Shown: positions 46,777 to 59,496, numbered from the stretch's first letter. The stretch is DNA of 64,000 bases from Molossus alvarezi (GCA_037176705.1 CM073885.1:215462290-215526289); one strand, 5' to 3'. Notes: generated by a model from the letters alone, not told the origin. Translations and numbers: made by a program.

Positions 46777-48574
46777 TTACATTTCACAAATAAGTGAGAT
46801 TTGATATTTGTCTTTCTCTGCTTGGCTTGTTTCGCTTAGGATAATACTCTCCAGGTCCCTCCATGTTGTCTCAAAAAATAAGAGATCTTTCTTACAGCTG
46901 CATAGTATTCCATTGTGTATATGTACCACTGCTTTTTTATCCATTTTTCCACTGATGGACATTTGGGCTGTTTCCAGATCTTAGCTTTTGTAAATAGTGC
47001 TGCTATGATTTTTGGGTACATATATTCTTTCTGATTGGTGTTTCAGGCTTCTTAGGGTATATTCCTAGAAGTGGGATCACTGGGTCAAATGGAAGATCAA
47101 TTTTTAATTTTTTGAGGTAACACCATATTGTTTTCCATAGTGGCTGCACCAGTCTGCATTCCCACCAGCAGTGTATTAGAGTCTCCTTTTCTCCACACCC
47201 TCGCCAACACTTGTTGTTTGATGATTTGTTGATGGCGGCCATTCTGACAGGTGTGAGGTGATACCTCGTTGTTTTAATTTGCATCTCTCTGATGATTAGT
47301 GATGTTGAGCATTTCTTCATATGTCTCTTAGCTATTTGTATGTCCTGTTTGGAGAGGTGTCTATTTAGATCCTCTGCCCATTTTTCTTTCCTTTTTTTTT
47401 TTTTATCCTCACCAGAGGACATTTTTCCATTCTTTGTTCAGTTAGAGCGGGAGGGAGAGAGAGGAAGAGAGAGACATCGACGTGAAAGGGACACATTGAG
47501 TGGTCACCACCCGCATGGCCCAACCAGGGCCGGGGACAAACTGCAACAGTTCCCCTTAGCGGGAACTGAACCCGGGTCTCTCTGGACCACAGGTGATGCT
47601 CTAACCGCTGAACCAAACCGGCTAGGGTCCTCTGCCCATTTTTCAGTTGGGTTCTTTTTGTTCCTTTTGTTCAGCTATATGAGCATTCTATATATATTGG
47701 AAATTAACCCCTTATCTGATGTATCATTGGCAATTATGCTCTCCCATAGAGTGGGTTGCCTTTCCATTTTGGTGGTGGTTTCTTTTGCTGTGCAGAAGCT
47801 TTTGAGTTTGATGTAGTCCCATGTGTTCATTTCCTGCTTTGTTTCTGTTGCCTTAGGTGATGTATCAGTGAAAATTCTGCTCCATATGATGTCTGAAATT
47901 TTGTTGTCTACATTTTCTTCTAGGATTTTTATGGATTCATGAGTCACATATAAGACTTTTATCCATTTTGAGTTTATTCTTGTGTATGGTGTAAGTCGAT
48001 GGTTTAGTTTCATTATTTTGCGTGTAGCTGTCCAATTTTCCCAACACCATTTATTAAAGAGGCTGTCTTTACTCCACTGTATGCTGTTGCCACCTTTGTC
48101 AAATATTAATTGAGCATATTGTCTTGGGTCTATTTCTGGGTTCTCTATTCTGTTCCTTTGATCTATGTGCCTGTTCTTGTGCCAGTACCAGGCTGTTTTG
48201 ATTACAGTGCCTTTGTAGTATAACCTGAAATCTGGTAATGTGATCCCTACAACTTTGTTCTTCTTTTTCAAGATTGCAGTGGCTATTTGGGGTCTTTTTT
48301 GGTTCCAAATAAACTTTTGAAGTATTTGTTCTAGATCTGTGAAGTATGTCGTTGGTATTTTGATGGGGATTGCATTGAATCTATAGATTGCTTTGGGTAG
48401 TATGGACATTTTAATGATGTTAATTCTTCCAATCCATGAACAAGGTATGTGCTTCCACTTTTTTATATCTTCCTCTATTTCTTTTTTCAGTGACCTGTAG
48501 TTTTCTGCTAATAGGTCCTTTAATTCTTTGGTTAAGTTTATTCTTAGGTATCTTAAGTTTTTTGCTGTGATCAT
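46777..48574 (-). pseudogene. L1 ORF2 C-terminal half, broken
   Basis: The longest open stretch in the window (299 codons, 48574-47675) reads '[20 protein letters not shown]', the segment after the reverse transcriptase, through '[13 protein letters not shown]'. The Cys-rich C-terminal part follows at 47371-47003, separated by the VES insertion and small frame breaks. The endonuclease and catalytic core are absent. Confidence 0.85.
47387..47627 (-). mobile_element. VES-type SINE inside L1 ORF2
   Basis: The target duplication 'tcctctgcccatttttc' (17 bp) at 47370-47386 and 47628-47644 is perfect and made of L1 sequence, so the SINE is younger than the L1. Confidence 0.93.
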
Positions 48575-48898
48575 AAATGGGATTGTTTCTTTAGTTTCTC
48601 TTTCTGTGACTTCAGCGTTGGTGTATAAGAATGCGTCGATATCTTTTATTTTTTATTTATTTTTATTTATTTTTTTGTTACAGATATTTCTCCTTTTTTA
48701 CCCCATTGGCACCCCCCTCCCCACCCCAGTCCCACCCCGTCCCCAATAGTTGTCCATGTCCATTGGTCATGCATACATGCATATAAGTTCTGTGGATTAT
48801 CTCTTCTCACCCCCTCCACTCCCTCTTCTGAGGGATGTCAGTCTGTGCCCTACTTCCATGTTTCTGGGTCTACTGTAATCCTCAGACTGTTATGTTCA

Positions 48899-51800
48899 TT
48901 ATATTTCGTATATAAGTGAGATCATGTGGTATTTGTCATTTTCTGCTTGGCTTATTTCACTTAGGATAATACTTTTCAGGTCCCTCCATGTCGTCTCAAA
49001 GGATAAGAGATCTTTCTTTCTTATAGCTGGATAGTACTCCATTGTGCATATGTACCACAGCTTTTTTATCCATTCGTCTACTGATGGACACTTGGGCTGT
49101 TTCCAGATCTTAGCTATTGTAAATAGTGCTGCTATGAACATGGTGCTACATATATTCTTCATGATTGGTGTTTCAGGCTTCTTAAGGTATATTCCTAGAA
49201 GCGGGACCACTGGTCAAATGGCAGTTCAATTTTTAATTTTTTGAGGTAACACCATATTGTTTTTCATAGTGGCTGCACCCGTCTGCATTCCCACCAGCAG
49301 TGTACTAGAGTCCCCTTTTCTCCACACCCTCGCCAACATTTGTTGTTTGATGATTTGTTGATGGCGGCCATTCTGACAGGTGTGAGGTGATACTTCATTG
49401 TTGTTTTAATTTGCATCTCTCTGATGATTAATGATGTTGAACATTTCTTCATATGTCTCTTGGCCATTTCTATGTCCTGTTTAAAGAGGTGTCTATTCAG
49501 CTCCTCTGCTCATTTTTTAATTGGGTTTTTTGTCTTCCTTTTGTTGAGTTGTATAAGCACTCCATATATATTGGAAATTAACCCCTTACCTGATACATCA
49601 TTGGCAATGATGTTCTCCCATACAGTGGGTTGCCTTTCCATTTTGATGATTGTTTCTTTTGCTGTGCAGAAGCTCTTTAGTTTGATGTAGTCCCGTGTGT
49701 TCATTTTTTCCTTTGTTTCTGTTGCCTTAGGTGATGTATCAGTGAAAATTCTGCTTTGTATGATGTCTGAAATTTTGTTGCCTACATTTTCTTCTAGAAT
49801 TTTTATAGATTCCCAGGTCACATTTAAGTCTTTTATCCATTTTGAGTTTATTTTTGTGCATGGTATAAGTTGATGGTCTAGTTTTATTTTTTTGCGTGTA
49901 GCTGTCCAATTTTCCCAACACCATTTATTAAAGAGGCTGTCTTTACTCCACTGTATGCTCTTGCCACCTTTGTCAAATATTAATTGAGCGTATTGCTTTG
50001 GGTCCATTTCTTGGTTTTCAGTTCTGTTCCACTGGTCTGTATGCCTGTTTTTGTGCCAGTACCAGGATGTTTTGATTACAGTCGCTTTGTAGTTTAACCT
50101 GATATCTGGTATTGTGATCCCACCTACTTTGTCCTTCTTTTTCAAAATTACTGTGGCTATTCGGAGACTTTCTTGGTTCCATATGAACTTTTGAAGTATT
50201 TGTTCTAGTTCTGTGAAGTATGTCGTTGGTATTTTGATGCGGATTGCATTGAATCTATAGATTGCTTTGGGTAGTATGGACATTTTAATGATGTTAATTC
50301 TTCCAATCCATGAACAGGGTATGTGCTTCCACTTTTTTATATCTTCCTCTGTTTTTTTTTTTTTTGCAATGTCCTATAGTTTTCTGCAAATAGGTCCTTT
50401 ATTTCTGTGGTTAAGTTTATTCCTAGGTATCTTAATTTTTTTGCTGCGATGGTAAATGGGATTGTTTTTTGAGTTTCGCTTTCTGTGAGTTCATCATTGG
50501 TGTACATGAATGACGTAGATTTCTTTTCTTTTCTTCTTTTTTATCTTCACCCGAGGACATTTTTCCATTTTTTTGTTCAGATAGAGTGGGAGGGAGAGAG
50601 AGGAAGAGAGAGAGAGAAACATTGACGTGAAGGGACACATCGAGTGGCTGCCACACGCACGACCAGCCAGGGCTGGGGACAAACTGCAACCAAGGTACGT
50701 GCCCTTAGCGGGAACCGAACCCAGGTCTCTCTGTACCGCAGGCCAACGCTCCAACCGCTGAGCCAAACCGGCCAGGGCTGACGTAGATTTCTTGACGTTA
50801 ATTTTGTATCCTGCTATTTTGCCAAATTCATTTATTAAGTCTAGTAAATTTTTGATGGAGTCTTTGGGGTTTTCTAAGTATAATATCATGTCATCTGCAA
50901 ATAATTACAGTTTCACTTCCTCCTTTCCAGTTTGGATCCCTTTTACTTTTACTTGCTGTCTGATTTCTGTGGCTAAGACTTCCAGTACTATGTTAAATAA
51001 GAATGGTGAAAGTGGGCATCTCTGTCTTGTTCCTGTTCTTAAGGGAAATGCTTTTAATTTTTGCCCATTGAGTATGATGTTGGCTGTAGGTCTTTCATAT
51101 ATGGCCTTTATTATGTCGAGATATGATCTCTTTATTCCCATATTGCTGAGTGTTTTTATCAGAAATGGGTGCTGGATTTTGTTGAATCCTTTTTCAGCGT
51201 CTGTTGATATGATCATAAGATTTTTATCTTTCATTTTGTTTATGTGGTGTATTACATTTATAGATTTGCGAATATGGTACCAGCTTTGCATCCCTGTATG
51301 AATCTCACTTGGTTATGGAGAATAAGTTTTTTGATGTATTGCTGGATTTGATTTGCTAAAATTTTGTTAAGAATTTTGGCATCTATGCTCATCAGGGATA
51401 TTGTCCTGTAGTTTTCTTTGTTTGTGGTGTCTTTATCCAGTTTTGGAATTAGGATTATGCTGGCCTCATAAAATAAGTTTGGAAGTGTTTTGTCTTGGAT
51501 TTTTTGGAATAGTTTGAGGAGAATGGGTGTTAGTTCTTCTGTGAATGTTCAGTAAAACGCCCCTGTGAAGCCATCCGGACCTGGGCTTTTGTTTGCTGAG
51601 AGTTTCTTAATTACTTCTTGAATTTACGTTGTTGTTATTGGTCTGTTCAAGTTTTCTATCTCTTCCCGGTTCAGTTTTTGGAGACTATGTGTTTCTAGAA
51701 ATTTGTCCATTTTGCTTAGATTGTCGAATTTGTTGCTGTATAATTCTTTATACAATCCTTTGTATTTTTGTGGTGTCAGTTATTATTTCTTCTCTTTCAT

Positions 51801-52979
51801 TTCTAATTTTGTGTACTTGGGTTCTCTCTCTTTGTTTCTTGGTGAGTCTAGCTAAGGGTCCATCAATCTGGTTTATCTTTTCAAAGAACCATATCTTTGT
51901 TTCATTGATCCTTTGAATTGTTTTTTTGGTCTCCATGTCATTTATTTATGCTCTGATCTTTACTATTTCCTTCCTTCTACTTGCTCTGGGTTTTCTTTTT
52001 GCTTGCTTTCTAATTCTTTAAGTTGTGAGGTTAGATAGACTATTAGAAATTTTTCTTGTTTCTTGAGGTAGGCCTGTAGTGCTATGAACTTCCTTCTCAG
52101 AACTGCTTTCGCTGCATCCCATAGATTTTGTGTTGTTGTGTGTTCATTTTCATTGGTTTCCAGGAAGTTTTTAATTTTTTTCTTGATCTCCATGGTAACC
52201 CATTCATTGTTTAATAACATGCTATTTGGCCTCCATGTGTTCAAATGTCTTTGCATGTTCTTGTTGCAATTGATTTCTAGTTTAATGCCATTGTGATCTG
52301 AGAAGATGCTTGATATGATTTCAATCTTCTTGAACTTTTAGAGACTTAGTTTGTGCCCTAACATATGGTCTATCTTTGAGACTGTTCCATGTGCACTTAA
52401 GAAGAATGTGAATTCTGCAGTTTTGGGGTGCAATTCTCTGTAGATAACTATGAAATTCATTTGATCTAGTGCTTCATTTAGACTCTGTGTTTCCCTGTTA
52501 ATTTTTTGTCTAGATGATCTATCCAGTGATGTGAGAGGGGTGTTGAAGTCCCCTGCTATGATTGTATTGCTGTCGATTTCTCCTTTGAAGTCCTCCAGAA
52601 TATTTTTAATATATTTTGGTGCTCCTATATTGGGTACATCAATGTTTATGAAGGTTATATCTTCCTGTTGGATAGAGCCTTTCAATATTATGTAGTGGCC
52701 TTCTTTGTCTCTAGTTATGGCTTTTATTTTGAAAGCAACTTTATCAGATATGAGTATTGCTACCTGAACTTTTTTTTCCTTTCTGTTTGCTTGAAAGATT
52801 TTTTTCCATCCCTTCACTTTCAACCTATGTCAGTCTTTTGTTGTGAGGTGGGTCTCTTGTAAACAACATATATGTGATTCATGCTTTCTTATCCAGTCAG
52901 CTACTCTGTATCTTTTTATCAAAGCATTCATACCATTCACATTTATGGTGATAATCGATGTGTACTTATTTATTTCCAT
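48899..52979 (-). pseudogene. L1 ORF2 (endonuclease, reverse transcriptase, Cys-rich domain), broken
   Basis: The start at 52979 opens the endonuclease with 'ITINVNGMN' and then 'CLQETHL', which carry the conserved Asn and catalytic Glu. A stop follows soon after. Endonuclease sequence resumes at 52823-52338 ('IIAGDFNTPL', 'SKIDHML'). The reverse transcriptase lies at 51291-50905, with FADD just after an in-frame stop near 50905. The VES at 50526-50778 splits it again. A 257-codon open stretch at 50283-49510 and the Cys-rich part at 49467-48899 complete the order. Domain order is complete, but several stops and shifts make it dead. Confidence 0.88.
50526..50778 (-). mobile_element. VES-type SINE, CpG-rich (young) subtype, inside L1 ORF2
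   Basis: Target duplication 'tgacgtagatttctt' at 50511-50525 and 50779-50793 is perfect. Carries 'gtgaagggacacatcgagtg'. Confidence 0.93.
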
Positions 52980-53099
52980 TTTTGTTTAGTGTGGTTTTAT
53001 TTTTCTTCCTATTTCTTCTACTAATTACAGCAGTCCTTTTAGCATATCTTGCAGTGCTTGTTTGGTGTTAATATATTCCCTTAGGCAAAGAAAGCTCTC

Positions 53100-53900
53100 T
53101 ATTTGACCTTCTATTTTTAATGATTGAATTGCTGGATAGAATAGTCTTGGATTCAGATCCTTGTTTTTCATGACCTTGATTATTTCATGCCATTTTCCTT
53201 CTGGCCTGTAGTGTTTCTGTTGAGAAGTCAGCTGAGAGTCTTATGGGGTTTCCTTTGTAGGTAACCTGTTGCTTATCTCTTGCTGCCTTTAGGATTCTCT
53301 CTTTGTCTTTAATTTTTTGACATTTTAATTACTGTTCTTCTTGGTGTGGGCCTGTTTGGGTTCTTCCTACTTTGGGCTCTTTGTGCTTCTTGAACTTGAA
53401 TGCCTTCTTTCTTCCCCAAGTTACAAAAGTTTTCTGTCACTATTTCTTCAAATATATTCTCTAACTCTTGCCCATTTTCTTCCTCTTCTGGGACTCCTAT
53501 GATGCGAATGTTATCACATTTCCAGTTGTCCCACAGTTCTCTTATGCTGTCTTCCTGTTTTTCAATTGTTTTTTCCTTTTGTTTTTCTGATTGGTTGATT
53601 TTTTTCTACCCTGTCCTCTAATTCACTGATCTGGTCCTCAGCTTCCTCTACTCTTCTGGTTAATCCTTCCAATGTGTTTTTTATTTCTGCTATGTTATTC
53701 TTCATTTCCTCTTGGTTGGTTTTCAATGTTTCTATATATTTACTCATGGTGCTGATGTCCTTGCTCATGCTGTTGAGCTTCCTCAAGATCATGGCTCTGA
53801 ACTCTACCTCTGATAATTTGCTTAGCTGCATTTCATTGATCTCATCTTTGATAGAGTTTTCTTGTTCTTTCATTTGGGATTTGTTTCTTTGTTTCACCAT
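53100..53900 (-). pseudogene. L1 ORF1, broken
   Basis: The frame 53900-53562 starts MVKQRNKSQMKEQ and runs into a long heptad-rich coiled coil ('GLTRRVEEAEDQISELEDRV'). The RNA-binding part downstream is recognisable in antisense but split by frame changes. Confidence 0.8.
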
Positions 53901-54714
53901 TTTGGCTATCTCATTTAGTTTTGGAGCCTGCCAAATTTTCCCTCTGCATGTTGGTGTTCTGCTGTTTGTGGCTCCCTCTGCTAGGTTTGGATGAGCCTGG
54001 GTTAGCCCACGTTAAACAGCACTGTGAAGTCTTACTTTCCTGGGTAGATTTGCAAGCCCAGGAAAGGTTCAGTTATCCTCTAGTTTTTTTCTTGGAGGCT
54101 AGTAGTCTCAGTTAGTCAGTGCCTTGGAATATAGCCCTGGTGTTCTGCATAAGAGGATTTTCAGAGGGTGGGATATATGCTGGTTCTTAATGAGCCTCAA
54201 TTTGCATTTCTTTGCCTCACCTGGGAAAGCCTGAATCTTGAGGAGGGAGGTTGCTGCTTTTCCCCATAGCTCTGGGAATGAGCACACTGGCCACTGTCCT
54301 TTGTGGCTGCAACTCAAAACTGTGCAACCCTCCAATTCCCAGGTGTCTCCACAGAGTTCCAGCCCAGTCTGCCCTCCCTCTGCTGTAGCCCCCAGGTCAG
54401 TGGCTGTGGCTATTTTAGTGCTCTGTCCTAGATCTCTGCTCTGTGGAGCAGGCTTGGTCTTTATTCCCCAAGGGTGCTGCTCACAGCTAATACTGCTGCT
54501 GTCCGTGGGCTCCCAGCCCACCACCCTCTCGTGCCTCTGCAGATCCTACCAGTGTCCCTTGTTATATGGTCCTGTCCTGCTGCTTTTCTGTTGCTTTTTC
54601 CCGAGGATTTGTCTTTCTTTTAGTTGTAATTCCTGTTTGGTCCTGGGAGATCATCTGTGTACCTTCCATTCACTCTGCCTCCATGTGAACATCCTTTCTC
54701 CCTGATACTTTAAA

Positions 54715-55682
54715 ATTCATTCATTTATTTTTATTTTTTACATTTTTATTGAATTTATTGGGGTGACATTGGTTAATAAAATTATCTATATTACCAGTGT
54801 GGAATTCTGTAATACATCATCTATATATTATATTTTGTGTTCACCAAGCAAAGTCAAGTCTTTTTCTGTCACCATTTATTTCCTCTTTACCCTCTTCTAC
54901 CTCCCCCCATCCTCTTTTCTCTCTTGTAATCACCATACTGTTGTCTGAGTTTTTTCTTAATCCCTTCACCTTTTTCACCAGGCCCCCCAACTATCCTCCC
55001 CTCTGTGAAATGTGCCATTGGTGTCTTGGTAAGAATTGTATTGAATCTATAGATTGCTTTGGTTAGTATGTGCATTTTAATCATGTCAGTTCTTCCTATC
55101 CATGAACGTGGTAGGTATATGCTTCCACTTGTTTGTATCTTCTTCATTATTTCTTCAGTGTCTTATAATTTTCTGAGTACAAGTCTTTTATATCCTTTCT
55201 TATATTTATTCCTAGAGCCCTGGCCAGTTTGGCTCAGCAGTTGGAACATTGGCCTGTGGACCAAAGTGTCATGGGTTCGATTCTGGCCAAAGGCACGTAC
55301 CTCGGTTGAGATTTGTCTCTGGCCCTGGTCAGGGTTGTGCGGGAAGTATCCAGTCGATGTGTCTCTCTTGCATTGACATCTCTCTCTCTCCCTCCTTCTC
55401 TCCCTCTCTTGCCCTCTCACTCTGTCTGAAGATAAATGGAAAAATATCCTTGGGTAAGGATAAAAAAAATTATTCCTAGATATTTTATTTTTTGATGTAA
55501 TTATAAATGGTATTGTTTTCTTAGTTTTTCTTTCTGATAGTTTGTTATTGGTATATAAAAATGCAACTGATTTCTGGATATTTATTTTGTATCCTGACAT
55601 TTTACTGAATTCATTTATCAATTTTCATAGTTTTTTGGTGGAATATTTAGAGTTCTGTGTATATATAGTATCATGTCATTTG
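54715..55682 (-). mobile_element. L1 fragment with internal deletion
   Basis: A 3' UTR of a different L1 type (plus-strand 'tttattggggtgacattggt') is joined near 55005 directly to mid-ORF2 sequence ('attgaatctatagattgctt'), so the ORF2 C-terminal region is missing. The flanks 'ctccctgatactttaaa' (54698-54714) and 'ctccctgataccttttaaa' (55683-55701) look like its target duplication. A VES sits at 55217-55469. Confidence 0.75.
55217..55469 (+). mobile_element. VES-type SINE
   Basis: Full-length plus-strand copy. Target duplication 'ttattcctaga' at 55206-55216 and 55470-55480. Confidence 0.92.
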
Positions 55683-55701
55683 CTCCCTGATACCTTTTAA
55701 A

Positions 55702-57652
55702 GGGTATAAAGCAATACTATAGTAAGTCCAACTGAACAAAATAATTTACAATAGACAAAAAATTACATAAGTGGAAACTACCTCACTCAGCATGTTGCAT
55801 TAGAACTGAGGATTATTCTAGTAATCACTTAACAATAGGGGTCTATATTGATTTTAACTGCTAATTATGTCTGAGATGTGCCCCTGAGTTCAAATTTTAA
55901 ATCCAGTCTGTTTATTTGGAAAGTAGTTCCTGAACTCTGAGTTGCAATTTAGACAGAAAAAGATTACAGATCATGGCAAAACAACAAATCTCAGTAGCCT
56001 ACCCCACATGAACTGATTAAGAACATTTTATCATCTTTTATCATGGCAGTGTCTAGCCTTGTGTTTTGGAACAAGGAGTCATAAATTGGGATATTTAAGG
56101 TCAATCCAACAGACTCAGAATTAATAAATGATGATGGAATTATTCAGCTATTAAAATTGGATCTTTCTCTTATTTGTCAAGGGTATTAGAGTGAAAAACA
56201 AAAACCAATTAGAATTTAAGGAGTAAAGTAGAGAAGAATCAGGAGTAAGGTGGAGGAATGTAATGAGTTTCTATTTGGTAAAATCCAGGACTTCAGATCT
56301 CAGTCTTCCTATTAAAGGATATGGGAGTAAACACTGATGACAGCTTTTCCTCAAAGCCAAGAATGAGTCTTGGGCCAATCTGGGTCATGTTCTTCATTTA
56401 CATAAATTAAATTTGGTGGTGGTTGAGATTTTTGAGAAATATTTGAGGTCATTATTGATCAGGTCAGCCACCCAAAGGACTCTGTTTAGAGTAGGGTCCT
56501 GAAAGGTCACACGAACAGTGCATTTTCTTGGCTATTTGGATCTAACACAGGTTTTAAAATCACTTGTTTGTAGACAGATATGAATTTTTGGCTGTCTAAG
56601 AGATGTAGAAGATTAACTGAACTGACTCCTGCTTCACTCCATTCCAAACTCATGTTATAGTGTTCCTGAACATGACCAATTTTAAAAAAATGCTTTTTAT
56701 TGAAAGCATAGCTCAATAACTTGCTGCTAGGTGGTGAGGAGAATCAATTTCTAAGGAATCCTCTGGCATATTTCTGTTTTGATGAATAACATAACTTTAA
56801 AAAATATTACTTTAATAAACCTCTTTTACCTGTAAAATAAGATACATGTTCAGATATTCTTTTAATATAGCCAAATAGCTTTCCATACAAGGAAAGGTAT
56901 ATTAGATAGGTCTTCATGCTCTGTCTTTACTTTCAATACAATGAAACAGACAATTTTTTTGAACTACCTTTGCCAAATATCCAGTTAGACTATTATATTG
57001 TCAGTATTTCAATCTATAAGCATGTGTTTATTAAATGTCTTAACATGACCTAGACTACAGAAAAATGTTTTCTTGTTTAATTTTATGAAAGCACCTACCA
57101 CAGTGTTTGCTATATGATACATGGCCATTAAACATTTCCTGGACTTCGCTACCTATTAAATTTGTTGACTACCCACTATAAAATAAAAGGTCTTCAGAAA
57201 TAAATTAAACAAGACTTAAACCTTTCAGGAAAATAAAAGTGAAGAAATATTCAAATCATAACGTAGATATTAAAGTTACCCATCTCACTTTACCATAGGC
57301 ACAGCTGATATTTAATTAGTACTAGATAGAAAATACAAACTGTACCAGTTGGCATATAGCCACTGTTCTGAGTATCTACCCCTCCCAACTGCTCTCAGCA
57401 CCCTACACCTCCCTAGGATCCAGCAGTTAATGAATTTGTGCCTGACACAACAGGGGGTGTCCCAGGCCGAGTTTATTCTGAATGATTGATATCTGGGACA
57501 TACTGTCCTTAAGTATCTTGATTATTACCCTTCTCCACTCACCAGGTAATATGTGCTTGGGAATGCAAATAAGTTTCAATATTAGCTGGATGCAGATTTT
57601 ATTAATACACAAATCAGTGTTTTGGAGCATTTCCCAAGCTCTCTTTTATGAG
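55702..57652. other. Unique, intron-like sequence
   Basis: No exon or confidently named repeat is seen. The minus-strand open frame at 56507-56716 has no recognisable domain. Confidence 0.4.
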
Positions 57653-57702
57653 AAATAGGTATTTCTCAAGTGAATATTCATTCACTTGAGAAATACCTAT
57701 TT
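57653..57702. repeat. Perfect 23-bp inverted repeat with 4-nt spacer
   Basis: The arms 57653-57675 and 57680-57702 are exact reverse complements ('aaataggtatttctcaagtg...' against '...cacttgagaaatacctattt'), separated by 'attc'. The transcript would fold into a long hairpin. Confidence 0.9.
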
Positions 57703-58388
57703 ATTTGGTATAGGACTTTTCAGAACCTTTAATATATGACTTTGCAATTTAAATCTCTAGGAAGGACTATCTCTATTTCCAAAACTTATATGACTATGGA
57801 TCCACCCCACTTTTCCCCCATGGAAAACCAATTAATAACAATTGATATATGATTGCTAAAATCTTAAATATTTAGAATGGCACTTGTTTCTCCTCATATA
57901 TGTAAAAAAAATTAGCATCATTCACTCTTTTTGAAGGATCAAATTCTGGCAAGGTAGAAAAGTTAGAGTTGATCCAGGCAAAGTAAAATTAGAGTCGACT
58001 ATTGTTTTAGGCAAGCTGGTTAGATCATGCTGTGGGAACACACAGCATCTAAATCGTAGTGGTTTAACACAAGAGTTGCTCATACAAAGGCTGCTGTGGG
58101 TTGAGACATTGTCCCAGTGATTGGGTAGCTTTCTCCTTATGTTAGGGAGTAGATGGAATGTATGGTGAGCCCTACTGTCTCTACCACAACCATATTGCAA
58201 AAATCAGGAGAATGAAGTTTAATATGTTGATTGTTCTTTAATTTTATTTTGTTAAATAAATAAATAATAACCTACATGTTTTTAGCTTCTCTAAACGTTG
58301 TTGTTCACTATTCTGCAAATTTGCCATTGAAAACTATCAATAGGATTTTAGAGTGTATATACTTTTTATCATTACATGTTAAGGTATT
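57703..58388. other. Unassigned AT-rich sequence
   Basis: No exon. The segment at about 58010-58195 ('ttgctcatacaaaggctgct') may be an old repeat, but I cannot name it. Confidence 0.35.
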
Positions 58389-58400
58389 TAGTTCAAGTTT

Positions 58401-58678
58401 TGTTTTTTTGTTTTGTTAAATCCTCACCTGTGGACACTTTTCTATTTATTTTCAGACAGAGTGGGAGGGAGGGAGGGAGGGAGGGGGAGAGAGAGAGAAA
58501 GAAAGAGAAACACCGATGTGGGAGAGACACCTAGACTGGCTGCCTCCCACACAACCCCGACCAGGGTCCAGGGCTGGGGCAAAGCACAACCAAGGTACGT
58601 GCCCTTGACCAGAATCAAACTTGCGGCTCGTTGGTCCAAAGGGCAACGCTCTAACCCCTGAGCCAAATTGGCCAGGGC
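58401..58678 (-). mobile_element. VES-type SINE
   Basis: Minus-strand head 'ccctggccaatttggctcag'. Target duplication 'tagttcaagttt' at 58389-58400 and 58679-58690. The body holds a short (GGGA)n stretch. Confidence 0.92.
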
Positions 58679-58690
58679 TAGTTCAAGTTT

Positions 58691-59486
58691 TTAAATATCC
58701 AATCTATGCTGCAAATATGCAGAGTTTGGTTATTAGATTTCTGTGCTTTTTGGTATCTTGTTTACATAGATATTGTTCATTTTGGTGTTTCTTATTCTTT
58801 GTGTCTATTTGGTTAATTTGTGTGTAGGTACTCAATTAAGAACTCTACATTTTTGGACTTGAACATGGTCCACAGATACAGTTTTTTCATGATGCTGTAG
58901 AGGAAGAAACATATCTTTTCCTTTCACCCTTCTGAGTTCTCAGCTGGGTGTCCTATAACAAGACAACAGCATGCAAACGTATGTAATAACTTTTACATGA
59001 CACGGGGGTCTTGATAAGGACCCAAAGACCTGAAGAAGCGATGAAACCTGAGTGTTTTCCTGCTAGGTTTGATGAAGAGTGGAAACTGTGATAGGACCAA
59101 AAAGAGTATGAGCTAAGTGTGCTAAACTAGGGAAACAGCAAGGCCTGTTTGTTCAGATCCCTCTCAGCATCTCCTCATCCTGGAGATAAGGATGTTCACT
59201 TCTTCCCCATATAGGGGGTACCTCTCACATGAGGGCTTTGTGAGATGCTTCAGAGGATGGTCAGAAAATCCTTCCTGCACGTGGTGTTTCTTATATTCCT
59301 TCAGTTTAAACATCTAATTTGTCAAGGTACCTCCATTTGGGGTAGTGTGTACCCCATTAATGCTGTGAGTATATACCCAGGAAAGCTCAGTGGCCCCAAC
59401 TGTACCTGATAGTCTCCTTCCAGGGTTTTCTTATTCTTTCATGTTCTTCCCAAGTTCTCCTGAGCAGGTATGGTCTATGCCAATTT
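58691..59486. other. Unassigned sequence
   Basis: No gene or confident repeat is seen. Confidence 0.4.
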
Positions 59487-59496
59487 AAGAAATTCA

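Larger units (their letters stand above)
46537..48644 (-). mobile_element. L1 3' half (5'-truncated or displaced)
   Basis: The 3' UTR with 'gttacagatgtttttccttt' leads into ORF2 C-terminal and middle sequence. It ends near 48644, where another L1 3' UTR begins in the same orientation. A VES lies at 47387-47627. Confidence 0.8.
48645..54697 (-). mobile_element. Near full-length L1, inactive
   Basis: On the minus strand it reads 5' UTR (54697 to about 53910), ORF1 (about 53900-53100), spacer, ORF2 (52979-48899) and 3' UTR to 48645. It carries a VES at 50526-50778. It lies head to tail with the L1 half at 46537-48644. Target duplications are not clear. Confidence 0.85.
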
